From assembly GCA_002840555.1 (NCBI GenBank), contig PHBJ01000009.1:44026-108025 (forward strand): a stretch of DNA of 64,000 bases. The letters are read 5' to 3'. Origin of the DNA: Deltaproteobacteria bacterium HGW-Deltaproteobacteria-13 (GTDB taxonomy: Bacteria; Desulfobacterota; Syntrophia; Syntrophales; Smithellaceae). Below, one piece after another: positions 25,878 through 36,400 of the stretch (position 1 is the first letter of the stretch; every line of letters begins with the position of its first letter). A program made the position numbers and the translations under genes. Below the pieces are notes generated by a model. It was not told the DNA's origin. It worked only from the letters and a program-made list of their open reading frames with translations, and did not search any database.

Positions 25878-27008
25878 ACTTCCTCCTTTAACTATTTTGA
25901 GGCTGTTCACATGTGGTGAGCGCGCCAATTCGATTATGATGAATTACAACTGAATCAGTTAATGCTTATATCAAAAATGATATATGCTTGATAAAACATA
26001 CATGATTCATGACTATCAGTCAAGCTGGAAATAAATTTTTTCTTGATGTTTATGACCCGGAGATTCAACATATATCATTAACATCTTTACTATTATGTTT
26101 TCAGTAAGGACTTTTCCTTAGAAATTCTTTTAAAATATGACCGGCATTCATTATCAGAAAAAATGACATATGTAAAGGTAAAAGTAATACATGTTATTCT
26201 ATAATGGAATGATGAAGCATTGCTGATCTCGATGGTTTTCTTTTGGCTATCTTAAAAATTCTCCATTGCCGAAGGGGAGTTTCGCAAACTCCATTTCATG
26301 ATCACGCGCTGCATAACAATCAATAAGCACGAGGCCTGGTGAAGGTTTCAACCCATCATGGAAATTTCAATACAAATGCCTTTAAAAAACAAAAATGTAC
26401 TAATAAATATGATTAAATATTATGCCCATTATCCTGAAAAAAATATTCATGTCAATAAAAAAATATAAATGACTAAAAATAAAAATAGTTAATAAAATTA
26501 AATATAATTATGTTACAATTTTGTTCTAATATATTTATTTAAAAACACTCCTCGTCAATACGGAGACGGCCAGTCAACCGGCGTCCGGCCAACACCGGAG
26601 AAATAAAAAGTTGACAAAGCTGCATTGCTTTTTGTATAAATTTTCCAAATTGAGCTGGTTGTTTTCCGTGCCGGCTATTGAAATTATATAATATTCCTTT
26701 CGCATCGTGCGCTGCAGATAACAAAAAATATCCTGAAAAAAAATGATTAACCGGGTTTTGCTTCATCATCGGGTGTTAATGTTATTTTTCCAATTAAAGT
26801 AATCTTACAGTGTTTAGGTATCCAATCAGGATATATAAACACTTTTAGATGCAGCGGCCAGGCGGGAGTATCGTGGATGGCAGGTTCGGATTATAACACT
26901 GTTGTTAAAAGCCGTTTATGATTGCTGCTTAACTTTAGGTGAAATAGGCAAGAGGGTTTCCTTCTAACAATGAATGGATGAATGAGAGAAAAATACAGGA
27001 GGCAGGCT
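25878..27008. other. 1.1-kb AT-rich non-coding region between hydrogenase and patatin genes
   Basis: No convincing gene. It must hold the divergent promoters of the hydrogenase operon (minus) and the patatin gene (plus). The part nearest the hydrogenase start has three short palindromes, listed separately. The middle (about 26380-26560) is extremely AT-rich. A 76-codon minus-strand frame at 26539-26769 lacks a ribosome binding site and any recognisable motif. No clear -24/-12 sigma54 element was found by eye. Confidence 0.5.
25948..26011 (-). promoter_or_regulatory. Cluster of three palindromes upstream of the [NiFe] operon
   Basis: AACTGA-A-TCAGTT at 25948-25960, TATATCA-AAAA-TGATATA at 25967-25984, and CATGA-T-TCATG at 26001-26011. 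They lie about 70-135 bases before the small-subunit start codon, where an operator or activator site would be expected. The three sequences differ, so more than one regulator may bind, or only some are functional. Confidence 0.45.
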
Positions 27009-29312
27009 ATGCAGGAAACAAAAAATATTGGAGATAATCAGAACGATTCTTATGTGGCCGGCAATTCGGAAGACCCGGTTTTTTTTGGGGCGAAAAATGT
27101 CATTGATGCCGAATTGAAAATCATCAACAAAAAGCATGGGGATGACAAGAGGGAAACAAAAGATCTTGCCGGTCTTGCTCTTTCCGGCGGAGGTATCCGT
27201 TCCGCCAGCTTTTCCCTGGGCATCATGCAGGCCTTGGCGTACAAAAAATGGTTAAGTAAAATAGATTATCTTTCCACAGTGTCCGGCGGCGGATACATTG
27301 GCACCGGTCTGACATGGCTTTTAAGTAAAAAATGGCAATTAAAAAATGGAAGTACGATTACCTTCGATACCAGTCCCGCGAATTTTCCCTACGTGACATA
27401 CCCCATGTGCGGCGGCGCATACGATAAAGATAAAAGAACGGGGATCATGGAATTAAAGGATCGTATCAAGGACACGATAAGCGCAAAAGTCCGCGGTAAA
27501 ATGCTGCATTATCTGCGACAGAACGCCAAGTACCTTACTCCCGGCGGCGGAATCAATATTTTTTCGCTTGTGGCCGTTTTGCTTCGCGGAATTGGACTGG
27601 GGCTGATGACCTATTTGGGTCTGTTCGTCCTGCTTTTTATCTTGCTGAATAAGCTGAATCTCTTTTGTCCTGTGCAAACAACTCTGTCCGCAAGTCTTAA
27701 TTACAACTGCTTTTTGTTAATAGCCTTAGCGGGATTGGCATTATACCTTGTCTCGTTGCCTGTTTATTCTCTGGGGACATTTCTCTTAAGGCGTTCGAAA
27801 ACCATAGCTTATTGTTGCCGCCGCTTTTATGAAATTTCAGCGGGGACATTACTGCCTTTTGTTCTCGTCCTGGCGGTTTTGGGCATTATACCTTTCGTGA
27901 GCCAGTGGCTGGAAGGACACTTGACCTCAGAGACGATACAATCCACATATTTCGCCATTACCGGAAAGCAAATAAAGACATCCGGTGTATTTGGCGTATT
28001 TTCAATAATCATTGGAATTATATCCAGCCTTGCCGCCTTCATGAAAACAAGTAAAACCGGGGCAAGTAAAATTCCTGTCGGTCTTTTCGTCAGTGTGGGT
28101 GCCGCGGCACTTTTATTCGGTGTTTTGATATTAGCCTATCATATGTCCATGGATATACCGGACGGGTTCATATTATCTTTGCTTGTGATGGTGGGATTAT
28201 TAGCGCTTGTGGTAAATTTAAATCACGTATCCGTGCACCGGTATTACCGTGATCGTCTTATGGAAATATTTATGCCTGATGTGGCGGGTATCATGGCGGA
28301 TAGTTATGAAAGATCCCACAAGACAAAGGAAGCGAATAAAAAAAAGCTCCATGAAATGTACGCCAGGACGGACAATGCCGACGATTCCGGTCCATACCAT
28401 ATCATAAACGCAAATGTTGTCCTTGTCTCTTCCCGGAGAGCAAAATTCCGCGGTCGGGGCGGTGATAATTTTATTCTAACCCCCGCATACTGCGGCAGCA
28501 ACGCCACGGGATGGCGCAAAACAGAAGAATATATGGACGGCGCCATGACCCTTGCTTCCGCCATGGCGATTTCCGGAGCTGCCGTAAATCCGGATGCCGG
28601 GGGCGGCGGAGAAGGCGTAACCCGCCAGCCGTTTTTAGCAATGCTTATGGGAATGCTGAATTTACGACTGGGTTACTGGGTGCCCAATCCTGATCCTCAA
28701 AAATCAAAAGGCATCCTCAAACCGCCGGTGCCGAATTATATATGGCCCGGACTATGGGAAATTATCCGCCGGAACAGATTAAATGAGAACGCATACTTTC
28801 TGCAGCTTTCGGATGGAGGTCATTTCGAAAACCTTGCTCTCTATGAGCTGATTCGCCGCAGACTCGGACTGATCATTGTCTGTGACGGCGCGGCGGATCC
28901 CCATTGCACATTTGCCGAACTGGCTAATGCCATGGAAAAAGTACGAACCGACTTTGGCGCACTTATCCTGATCAAGAACGAAAATATTCAGGATCTGATT
29001 CCATCGCCGAAGAGAAAGGGAATCAAACCGGCGAAGAAAGGATTCCTGATGGCGGATATCATCTACGCCGATAACAGCAAGGGGAAACTTCTTTACATCA
29101 ATACGACATTTTGCGAAGGGCTGAGTGCCGATTTCTACGGTTATAAAAAGGAACATCCTTCTTTTCCCGAAGAACCGACAGGCGATCAATTTTTTGATGA
29201 AAAACAATTTGAGGCTTATCGCGAACTCGGCTATCAGATTGCCTGGGAAATGATGAGGGATGATAAAGTCATGAAAGACGATATCGTGCGGAAAATCATG
29301 CCGGCGACGTAA
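27009..29312 (+). CDS. Patatin-like phospholipase with internal membrane helices
   Basis: 767 residues from the ATG at 27009, six bases after AGGAGG; an upstream ATG at 26982 is weaker. The N-terminal half of the catalytic domain shows the oxyanion loop ALSGGGIRSASFSLG and the nucleophile region LSTVSGGGYIG (Ser between Val and Gly; the first Gly of GxSxG is Thr). The catalytic Asp appears far downstream in LSDGGHFENLALYE. Between them lie about six hydrophobic segments (about 195-225, 235-262, 275-300, 320-340, 355-380, 385-405), so the lipase domain is split by a membrane domain. Likely a membrane-embedded lipid acyl hydrolase; substrate unknown. Monocistronic. Confidence 0.8.
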   Translation: MQETKNIGDNQNDSYVAGNSEDPVFFGAKNVIDAELKIINKKHGDDKRETKDLAGLALSGGGIRSASFSLGIMQALAYKKWLSKIDYLSTVSGGGYIGTGLTWLLSKKWQLKNGSTITFDTSPANFPYVTYPMCGGAYDKDKRTGIMELKDRIKDTISAKVRGKMLHYLRQNAKYLTPGGGINIFSLVAVLLRGIGLGLMTYLGLFVLLFILLNKLNLFCPVQTTLSASLNYNCFLLIALAGLALYLVSLPVYSLGTFLLRRSKTIAYCCRRFYEISAGTLLPFVLVLAVLGIIPFVSQWLEGHLTSETIQSTYFAITGKQIKTSGVFGVFSIIIGIISSLAAFMKTSKTGASKIPVGLFVSVGAAALLFGVLILAYHMSMDIPDGFILSLLVMVGLLALVVNLNHVSVHRYYRDRLMEIFMPDVAGIMADSYERSHKTKEANKKKLHEMYARTDNADDSGPYHIINANVVLVSSRRAKFRGRGGDNFILTPAYCGSNATGWRKTEEYMDGAMTLASAMAISGAAVNPDAGGGGEGVTRQPFLAMLMGMLNLRLGYWVPNPDPQKSKGILKPPVPNYIWPGLWEIIRRNRLNENAYFLQLSDGGHFENLALYELIRRRLGLIIVCDGAADPHCTFAELANAMEKVRTDFGALILIKNENIQDLIPSPKRKGIKPAKKGFLMADIIYADNSKGKLLYINTTFCEGLSADFYGYKKEHPSFPEEPTGDQFFDEKQFEAYRELGYQIAWEMMRDDKVMKDDIVRKIMPAT

Positions 29313-29574
29313 GAATTCCGATGGTTCGCTATCCCTGTTCCGGAGGTTTGACGCGATTTACCGTAGAAGGGTGATGGAAGGACATCTTTCCGGGGATTCA
29401 ATCAACCCGGGGACAGGCTTCAGGTCAATAGCCGCGCAGGATCATCTTGATACTAAAGATGAAGTGCCGGTGACTTTGATATCCCCCTGCAGGCGCCAAA
29501 TCAGTCCTCGAAAATCCCCCTGATTATATGCTAGGATATCATCCGTTAAAATCTTAGATGGGGTGGAGTAGCCC

Positions 29575-30126
29575 ATGGAGCAAGACCGTAAACATTATGA
29601 AGCCAATGTAAAGGCTTTCCTGGGCCGGATCAAGAAGCGCCGGTCCGATATCGTGAAGCTGGTGACGCAAAGCATTTCGAACCTTTCTCCGCCAGACAAT
29701 ATCACCGTCACCTTGAGCGCTTTTCTTGAGGATCACATGGTATGGATCGATGCCGAGAGCATCCTGAAAACCCTGATCAATCTTGAAACCAATGCCATGG
29801 AAGCCATGCCGGATGGCGGTGAACTTTTTCTGGGCGTGGAAGGCGACGATCATCAGGTGAAGATCACGATCCGGGATACGGGCACAGGCATTTCAAAGGA
29901 AAATATGGATATGCTCTTCACTCAGTATTTTTCGACCAAGCCCGCAGGTGAGGGTACGGGTCTGAGCTTGCCTATGGCGTATGCGGCTGTGAGGGAACAT
30001 GGCGGAAAGATCGGCATAACATCGAACGACGATCCCTTACGCGAACCAACCGGTACCACGGTGATCATCACCTTGCCGCGCGCGCGGCCGGATTTGTCGA
30101 ATGTTATCCTGCACGGCGAGGAATAA
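29575..30126 (+). CDS. Stand-alone histidine-kinase-type ATPase domain protein
   Basis: 183 residues. A GHKL ATPase domain with N box NLETNAMEAMPDGG, G1 DTGTGISKENM, a F-box-like TQYFSTKP and G2 GEGTGLSLPMAY, but no phosphoacceptor His box; the N-terminal 50 residues are basic and helical. It is therefore either a truncated kinase core or a partner-switching type kinase. It is convergent with the SpoIIE-type phosphatase gene, 98 bases away, and its GC-rich codon use matches that cluster, so it may act with it. Start follows GGAG. Function inferred only from position. Confidence 0.7.
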   Translation: MEQDRKHYEANVKAFLGRIKKRRSDIVKLVTQSISNLSPPDNITVTLSAFLEDHMVWIDAESILKTLINLETNAMEAMPDGGELFLGVEGDDHQVKITIRDTGTGISKENMDMLFTQYFSTKPAGEGTGLSLPMAYAAVREHGGKIGITSNDDPLREPTGTTVIITLPRARPDLSNVILHGEE

Positions 30127-30224
30127 AGCCTGGTTTTATATGAAGATGATACCGGGGCGGGGCTGAACTCAGGTGTATGAGCAGGCACACTCCGGCAAAT
30201 GTGTCTCTTGTTTGCGCATCGGAA

Positions 30225-31406
30225 TCAGACCTTTTCAATCTCCACGTATTTCCCGAGTTCGCTCAATATCTGAACCAGTTCTCTGATATAGACCATCCGC
30301 ATGGACTCCCCGCGGATGATATCAGCGATCTGATTGGGGTTGATGGCTGTTCCCACGATGAAATAGATTTCATCCGCCTGCAGCAGAAGACGCGCCAGAA
30401 GAGTGGATGCGTCCTTATCGTGCGGCAGATCATCGATGGTTTTTGATGCCCGTAAAAGTTCGGCCGCCATGCCCAGGGTCAGGATGCCTTCAGTGACCAG
30501 ATCCATGCCCTTTATTTTGGCAATGGGCGGCGATCCTTTCTTTTTCTTCGGTTCATCCGGCTTGCGCTTGCCCGGCGGGACCCAGTCCACCAGGAGTTCT
30601 TCCTTAAGCACCCTGGCCACCATCTGGGCCGTGCTGCCTCCGCAGACGATCTTGCTGCCTTCAGTGCTTGTGAGCCTGGAAACCGCGAAATCATCCAGTT
30701 CCTTGTTCGCGGGCGGACCGGTGAGCACGGTGGCTCTTGCGGACGGCCGTATTTTCATGGAGATGACCGTGGCATCGTCGCCAGGCTTGTCGTCATAGAG
30801 TTTCATACACGTTTTCGACAGGGACTGGGTCAGTTTCCGGGTATCTGCGATTCCGGCACTTAGGAAACGCTGGACCGCCTGGGCAATATTTTTCCAGCCC
30901 CAGCCGAGCCGGTAAATGCCCCCCAGTCCGGCATGTTCGTACCCGTCGCTGATGAGGATCATGATATCATTTTCCCTGAGCTCGAAACGCACCTCTCGGA
31001 TCTTGCGGCCGCTCGCTTTGCGTTCTTCCATGGGCAGGTCGACCAGGGCGTTATCGCGGATCAGAATCAATGGCGGGGAATCGAACTCCACAAGATGGGC
31101 GTCCTTGCCGCGCGAAACCGTAAGCACGGCGAACGTGGCGTAAGCCAGTTTGCGCACACTGCATTCCGGCAGGGTTTCCGCCAGGGTCTGCACGAAATCC
31201 TCGACCGGAGAGCCGGATTCGAACATACGGGATGCGATCTCGGCCGTCAGGGTCGAAAGGATACTGGCCTTCACCCCGCTGCCCAGCCCGTCGGAAAGCA
31301 CGGCCACGAAGGAATCCGGGTTCGATCTGATGATGACCGAATCGCCGCAGAGTTCTTCGCCTGCCTTATTCAAGCTGTTCCAGGAATATTCGACGATCTG
31401 TCTCAC
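30225..31406 (-). CDS. SpoIIE-type serine phosphatase linked to sensory hydrogenase
   Basis: 393 residues starting at a GTG whose last two bases lie in the TGA stop of the sensory hydrogenase gene, so translation is coupled. The PP2C/SpoIIE core is seen in VAVLSDGLGSGVKAS, DIMILISDGYEHAGLG and KPGDDATVISMKI, with the metal-binding Asp residues in place. A second, C-terminal domain of about 160 residues begins near SKIVCGGSTAQMV and is rich in charged residues (KKKKG); I do not recognise it. SpoIIE-type phosphatases next to group C [FeFe] hydrogenases are a known arrangement, thought to pass on the H2 signal by dephosphorylating a target. The target here is unknown. Confidence 0.85.
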   Translation of the reverse strand: MRQIVEYSWNSLNKAGEELCGDSVIIRSNPDSFVAVLSDGLGSGVKASILSTLTAEIASRMFESGSPVEDFVQTLAETLPECSVRKLAYATFAVLTVSRGKDAHLVEFDSPPLILIRDNALVDLPMEERKASGRKIREVRFELRENDIMILISDGYEHAGLGGIYRLGWGWKNIAQAVQRFLSAGIADTRKLTQSLSKTCMKLYDDKPGDDATVISMKIRPSARATVLTGPPANKELDDFAVSRLTSTEGSKIVCGGSTAQMVARVLKEELLVDWVPPGKRKPDEPKKKKGSPPIAKIKGMDLVTEGILTLGMAAELLRASKTIDDLPHDKDASTLLARLLLQADEIYFIVGTAINPNQIADIIRGESMRMVYIRELVQILSELGKYVEIEKV

Positions 31407-33121
31407 GTCGAGTCGTCCTCCTTGAGGAGCTTCGCCAGATGCGAAAAGATGGTCTTGCTCTCGGCCGTGGTCTCGCCCAGGAGGTGGGCGATTTCATGCG
31501 CCACGCGCATCTGGCGGCTGACCACCTCGCGGGTTCGCTCCAGGGTTTCCTCGCGGATGGCATTGAAGCGCTCCTTTTCCTTCTCCCTTTCCGTGATATC
31601 GCGCAGGATCGCAATCATCAGGGCCTGGCCCTCGACCTTGACGATATTCTGTTCAGCAATCAGATCTTCCCTGAGCCGGCGCACCTTTCCCATAACGGCT
31701 TTGCCCGAGTCGCGCACGAAAATAAAGTCATCCAGCACCGATATGAGGGCGGAGAGGGGTTTACCCTCCATATCCGCATGATTGCAGCGAAAGAGCTTTT
31801 CCGCCGAAGGCGACATATCGTGGATAAGCAGATTGTTATCGAAGATAATAATTGAATTGGGGGTTACTTCCATGACCACCTGGCGCAGCGATTCCGAACG
31901 GGAACGCATGTAGGGGATGCACATGGTGGCCTCGGCCATGCCCCGAAGGGTTGCCAAAGCCTTTTCCCGGCAGGTCGAATATCCGCAGGCCCCGCAGTTC
32001 AACTCATCGTCCTTGGTATATTTATTGACCCGGTGTAAAACATCCTGGATCTGTTCTTCGGTGAATTCCGGAGCGTGCACTTTGCGGTCCCGATAGGCGC
32101 GGGAAAGATCCGGCCAATCCTTTCTGGGAATCATAATATCGGGTTGGCGGCCAACATGGAATTCGATGATTTTCTGACGTGAGAGATGAGTGCCGTTTTC
32201 AAGCCCCACCATGGCCGGGCCGTTCACGCACCCGCCTCGGCAGGCCAGCAACTCGACCATGCAGGCCTTTAAATTTCCAGTGCGGATGTCTTTGAGAGCA
32301 TCATTGCAGGCTTCCAGGCCGGAGGCCATGATCATCCGGCTGTCCAGGATATCCGTATTCATACCCGCCGTGGCGATGAGACCGCCTTCGATCGGGAAGA
32401 GCCTGGCCTTATCGGGGGCAGCCTCCAGTGCATATTCTCCCTCGGCTTGAAGAGGGACATTATTTTCGTTGAGCCATTCCCTTAAGCCCAGAAAGGTCAT
32501 GACCGCATGCACCGATCCGGCTAAAAGATCATCATCGATCTCCATCTTCTTGGCGATGCACGGCCCGATAAAGACCACAAAGGCATCCTTGCCGTATTTC
32601 CGGTTCATCAGCCGTCCATGGGCGATCATGGGCGATACGATAGGCGCAAGATGGGGTATCAGATCGGGATAATACTGTTCGATCAAATTGACCACCACCG
32701 GGCAGGCCGATGCGATAACCGGCCATTTTTTACGGGTTTTTTCGGCATATTCGCGGTGGGCGACGGCCACCAGGGAAGCGCCGACGGCGGTTTCTTCCAC
32801 GGCATGAAAGCCCAGTTCCTTAAGGGCTTTTTCCAGGACGCCGAAGTTCTGCATATCGAAGAAGGCCGGGGCGGAGGGTGCGACCGATGCGATAATTTTG
32901 CGCCCGTCTTTTTGGGCATTCAGGATATCCTGGCGCGAACTGCGGATGCTCTTGGCATTCTGGGGGCAGACCCGCACGCATGTGCCGCACCCGATGCACA
33001 ATTCGCTCACAACCTGGGCCTGATGGTCTTTGACCAGAATGGCTTTGACGTCGCAGTTGCGCACACAGCGGTAACAGTCGCGGCATTGGGCGGTATTGGT
33101 TACGATGACGGGTTCTTTCAT
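31403..33121 (-). CDS. hydS: Sensory [FeFe] hydrogenase with PAS domain (group C, HydS-like)
   Basis: 572 residues. Two N-terminal [4Fe-4S] sites (CRDCYRCVRNC and CIGCGTCVRVC), then an H-cluster domain with altered loops: ASACPVVV (Cys140 kept, the proton-relay Cys position is Ala139), FIGPCIAKK (Met position is Gly), and ELLACRGGCVNGP. Next comes a further cluster site NCGACGYSTC with Cys401, then a PAS domain (about 412-525) and a short helical tail with a conserved-looking VAHEIAHLLGE. The altered loops and PAS match group C hydrogenases, proposed to sense H2 rather than turn it over. The phosphatase downstream is the probable output. Start follows GAGGTG. Confidence 0.92.
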   Translation of the reverse strand: MKEPVIVTNTAQCRDCYRCVRNCDVKAILVKDHQAQVVSELCIGCGTCVRVCPQNAKSIRSSRQDILNAQKDGRKIIASVAPSAPAFFDMQNFGVLEKALKELGFHAVEETAVGASLVAVAHREYAEKTRKKWPVIASACPVVVNLIEQYYPDLIPHLAPIVSPMIAHGRLMNRKYGKDAFVVFIGPCIAKKMEIDDDLLAGSVHAVMTFLGLREWLNENNVPLQAEGEYALEAAPDKARLFPIEGGLIATAGMNTDILDSRMIMASGLEACNDALKDIRTGNLKACMVELLACRGGCVNGPAMVGLENGTHLSRQKIIEFHVGRQPDIMIPRKDWPDLSRAYRDRKVHAPEFTEEQIQDVLHRVNKYTKDDELNCGACGYSTCREKALATLRGMAEATMCIPYMRSRSESLRQVVMEVTPNSIIIFDNNLLIHDMSPSAEKLFRCNHADMEGKPLSALISVLDDFIFVRDSGKAVMGKVRRLREDLIAEQNIVKVEGQALMIAILRDITEREKEKERFNAIREETLERTREVVSRQMRVAHEIAHLLGETTAESKTIFSHLAKLLKEDDST

Positions 33122-33181
33122 GTGTTCACCTCGTGCAGACGATTCCGGCCGGTCGTGTTGTGAAAGAGGACCGTCTGTCTG

Positions 33182-33448
33182 CTATTTCGAAAGAAGCGTA
33201 CTGTTCGCATAGGGGAGTATCTCCTTATAAAAAAACTCGGAAGCGTTTTCGGGCCGAATGCCTTCGAAGGCGCGCTCGCCAACGCGCACGGACACGCCCT
33301 TGGAACAGGTGTCCATGCAGAACGCGCCCACGATATCGACCAATCCGTCGAGCTGTTCTTTTTTGATGAGATGCTGAATCTCGGCCGCAAGTTCATCGGA
33401 ACCGCGAATGCTGCACGAGCTTCCCACGCAGATAGTGATTATGAGCAT
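33182..33448 (-). CDS. Thioredoxin-like [2Fe-2S] ferredoxin (NuoE C-terminal type)
   Basis: 88 residues from the ATG ending at 33448; an ATG at 33478 would overlap the upstream gene by 17 bases. The four cluster cysteines are in CVGSSCSIRG and GAFCMDTCSKG, the pattern of the NuoE/HndA C-terminal domain. It probably carries electrons between the giant hydrogenase upstream and the sensor hydrogenase downstream, or supplies a small-subunit role. Three-gene operon with tight spacing. The giant protein already has its own similar domain at its C-terminus, so this is a second copy. Confidence 0.85.
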   Translation of the reverse strand: MLIITICVGSSCSIRGSDELAAEIQHLIKKEQLDGLVDIVGAFCMDTCSKGVSVRVGERAFEGIRPENASEFFYKEILPYANSTLLSK

Positions 33449-33461
33449 GTCTTTGCTTCCC

Positions 33462-36400
33462 TCACGTTCCCTGTTCATTGAGCAGCGGCATCAAATAGCT
33501 TTCGATAAAGTCCTCCGCCTTGGCCGGGTCCACCTGGCCGATGATCTTTTTGTCGATGACAACATTGGGTCCTCCGGCGCACTGGCCGGTGCAGAAGCGG
33601 GCCTTGATCCGGAAACGCTCCGTAAACCCGCGCCGCCTTAAGCCTGCCGACAGGCCTTCCAGGAGCTTCCATGAGCCTTTCACGTAACAGTTCGTCCCGA
33701 TGCAGACCCCGATGTCGATAACAGGCTGTACGTTGATGGTTTCATCCATCTTGCTTTCTTCCACGCGCATGGAGCGGCGGCGATAGGTCGTATGCAGGGC
33801 GTGGTGCGAGGTTTCGCTGTCAGGCTCGCCCAACCAGTTGTTGTACAAGGCCTGCACGCTCGGGTTGTCCTGGCTCGTGCGGATGGGCGCCTCCTGGTCG
33901 AGCCGGTAAAGTACCTCCAGCCGATGTTCCGCTTCGCTGCACAATTGCGGGGCAGGGTTGCCGGAACCGTTGATGCATCCGCCGGGGCAGGCCATGATCT
34001 CGATCAGATCATAGGGTGCGTCGCCCGAGCGCATACGGTCGATGAGCTTTTGGGCGTTTTGCAACCCGCTTACCACGGCCAGGCGCACCTTGGAATCGCC
34101 AAGGCGTATAACGGCTTCCTTGACCCCGCTGAGGCCTCGCACGCCTTCGTATTCAAAACTATCCATGCGGTTGCCGGTCACACGTTCGGCCGCCAGGCGC
34201 AGCGCCGCTTCAGCGACCCCGCCGCTGGCGCCGAAGATGACGCCCGCGCCGCTGACCTTGCCGAAAAAGGCATCCGCCGGAAGCGGAGTCAGTGTGCGGC
34301 AATCGACATGCTTTTCAGCGAACATCGCGATGATGTCGTTGGTGGTCAGGACGATGTCCACATCCGGGATGGCCGCATCACTGAATTCGGGCCGTTTGGC
34401 CTCGTATTTCTTGGCGTTGCACGGCATGATGGAGACGAAATAGAGCAGATCCGGATTGACGCCAAGCTGCTTGGCGAAATACTGCTTCATGACCGCGCCG
34501 AACATCTGCTGAGGCGATTTGCAGGAGGAAAGGTGCGGTAAAATGTCGGGCGCCATCTTTTCGCAGTAATTCACCCATGCCGGGCAGCAGGACGTTATTT
34601 GCGGCAAAACCCCGCCCTCGGCCAGACGGCTGAGAAACTCGGTGCCTTCCTCCATGATGGTGAGGTCGGCGGCCCAGCAGGTATCGAAAACGAAATTAAA
34701 CCCGAGCTGTTTGAGGCCGGCGTTTAAAAGCGGCATGACCTCCCCGGCGTCGATGCCGTAGTGTCGGCTGAAGGCGGCGCGCACGGCCGGCGCGATCTGG
34801 GCTACCACGGTCAGACGCGGATCGTGCAGTGCCCGGTATACCTGGGGCAGCACCGGTTTTAAAGTCAGTGCCCCGGTGGGACAGACTGCGGCGCAGTGTC
34901 CGCAGGCTACGCACGTTGTCAAGTCAAGGGGGCGATTCTCGTTTGGTCCGATGGTCAGGACATTGTTCGTTTCATAAAAACTCAGGGCCGATACCCCTTC
35001 CATTTCGCGGCAGACCTTCAGGCACAACCCGCACAGGATGCATTTGCCGGGGTCGCGCGTGATGATGGGATGGTCGGCGTCGATAGGCAAGCGCTGTTGC
35101 GGGTGCAAAGCGTCGAACTTGACGCCGTACTGGCTGGCCAGATCGCGCAGATCACAGGCATAGCGCTCTGTACAGCCGCATTCGAGACAGCGCATGGCTT
35201 CGGCCATGGCCGTATCCGAATCCCACGTCGAGGTCGGATCGTCGAAACTGTTCTTTCTGGCGGAAGGTTCAAGCACGGGAATGAAGTTGCGTTCGCCGGG
35301 TTTGACACCCTTGAAGGTTTCGGGTGGCAGATTTTGCCAGGCACCCTTGGTGCAGGTATAAGGCTGGCCCGGTTCCGCGATCTGTCCGGTTCTCACATAG
35401 CGATTGATGGACTCGGCCGCGCGTTTTCCGGCGGCGATGGCGGCGATGGCGATATCCGGGCCTGTCACGCAGTCACCGCCCGAAAAGACCCAGGGCTCGG
35501 CGGTTTGCAGGGTGGTCTTATTTGCCTTTACCGTGCCCCATTTGTCGATCAGGGCCTCTTTCCCGATGCAAAAGCCGTCGACCGCCTGGCCGATGGCCGC
35601 GACGATCGTGTCGGCTGTCAGGGTGAACTCCGATCCGGGCACCGTCACCGGTCTGCGGCGTCCGCTTTTGTCCGGTTCTCCCAGTTTCATGCGGGTGCAG
35701 ACGAGTTGTAAGAGTTCGCCCATGGGTTTGATTGACACCGGAGCGCTCAGGAATTGAATGTTCACGCCCTCCTCGACGGCCTCATCGATTTCGAGCGCTT
35801 GGGCGGGCATTTCCTGACGGGTGCGGCGATACACGATGGTGACATCCTTGGCCCCCAGCCGCACGGCGCTGCGGGCCGCGTCCATGGCGGTGTTGCCGCC
35901 GCCGATGACCAGAACGCGCTGGCCGATGGCGGGCTTCTCGCCCCGTGCCAGCTTGGCCAGAAAGTCAAGTCCCGACATCACGCCGGGCAGGTTTTCGCCC
36001 TCCACGCCTATGGCGGTTGATTTTTGAGCCCCCAGGCCGAGGAATATTGCGGCGTAACCGTCCTGTTTCAAGCTTTCCAGGCTGAAGTCGCGGCCCAGTT
36101 TCTTATTGTAGCGGATCTCCACACCCAGGGAGAGGATGGTCTCGATCTCTTCATCCAGTTCTTTTTCGGGCAGGCGGTAGAAGGGGATGCCCCAGCGCAG
36201 CATGCCGCCCGCGGCCTCCTGCATCTCGAAGATCGTGACCGCATGTCCCAGGCGCCTTAGAAAATAGGCCGCGCTCAGGCCCGCCGGACCGGCGCCCACG
36301 ACCGCGATACGAATGCCGGTGTCGGGCAGGCACTCAGGCGAATAGGGAGAGAGCTGCAAACGGTCCCAATCGGCGGCGAAGCGTTTGATGCCGTTGATGT

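Noticed and set aside
26539..26769. 76-codon minus-strand frame in the 1.1-kb gap
   Set aside because: No ribosome binding site and no motif. It could be a remnant of a decayed gene, but nothing in the sequence proves it.
30933..31781. 282-codon plus-strand frame opposite the phosphatase and sensor hydrogenase
   Set aside because: Antisense to two genes with clear motifs and coupled starts; no recognisable domain.
33792..34541. 249-codon and other long plus-strand frames opposite the giant hydrogenase
   Set aside because: Antisense to well-supported coding sequence; their length follows from the high GC content of this stretch.
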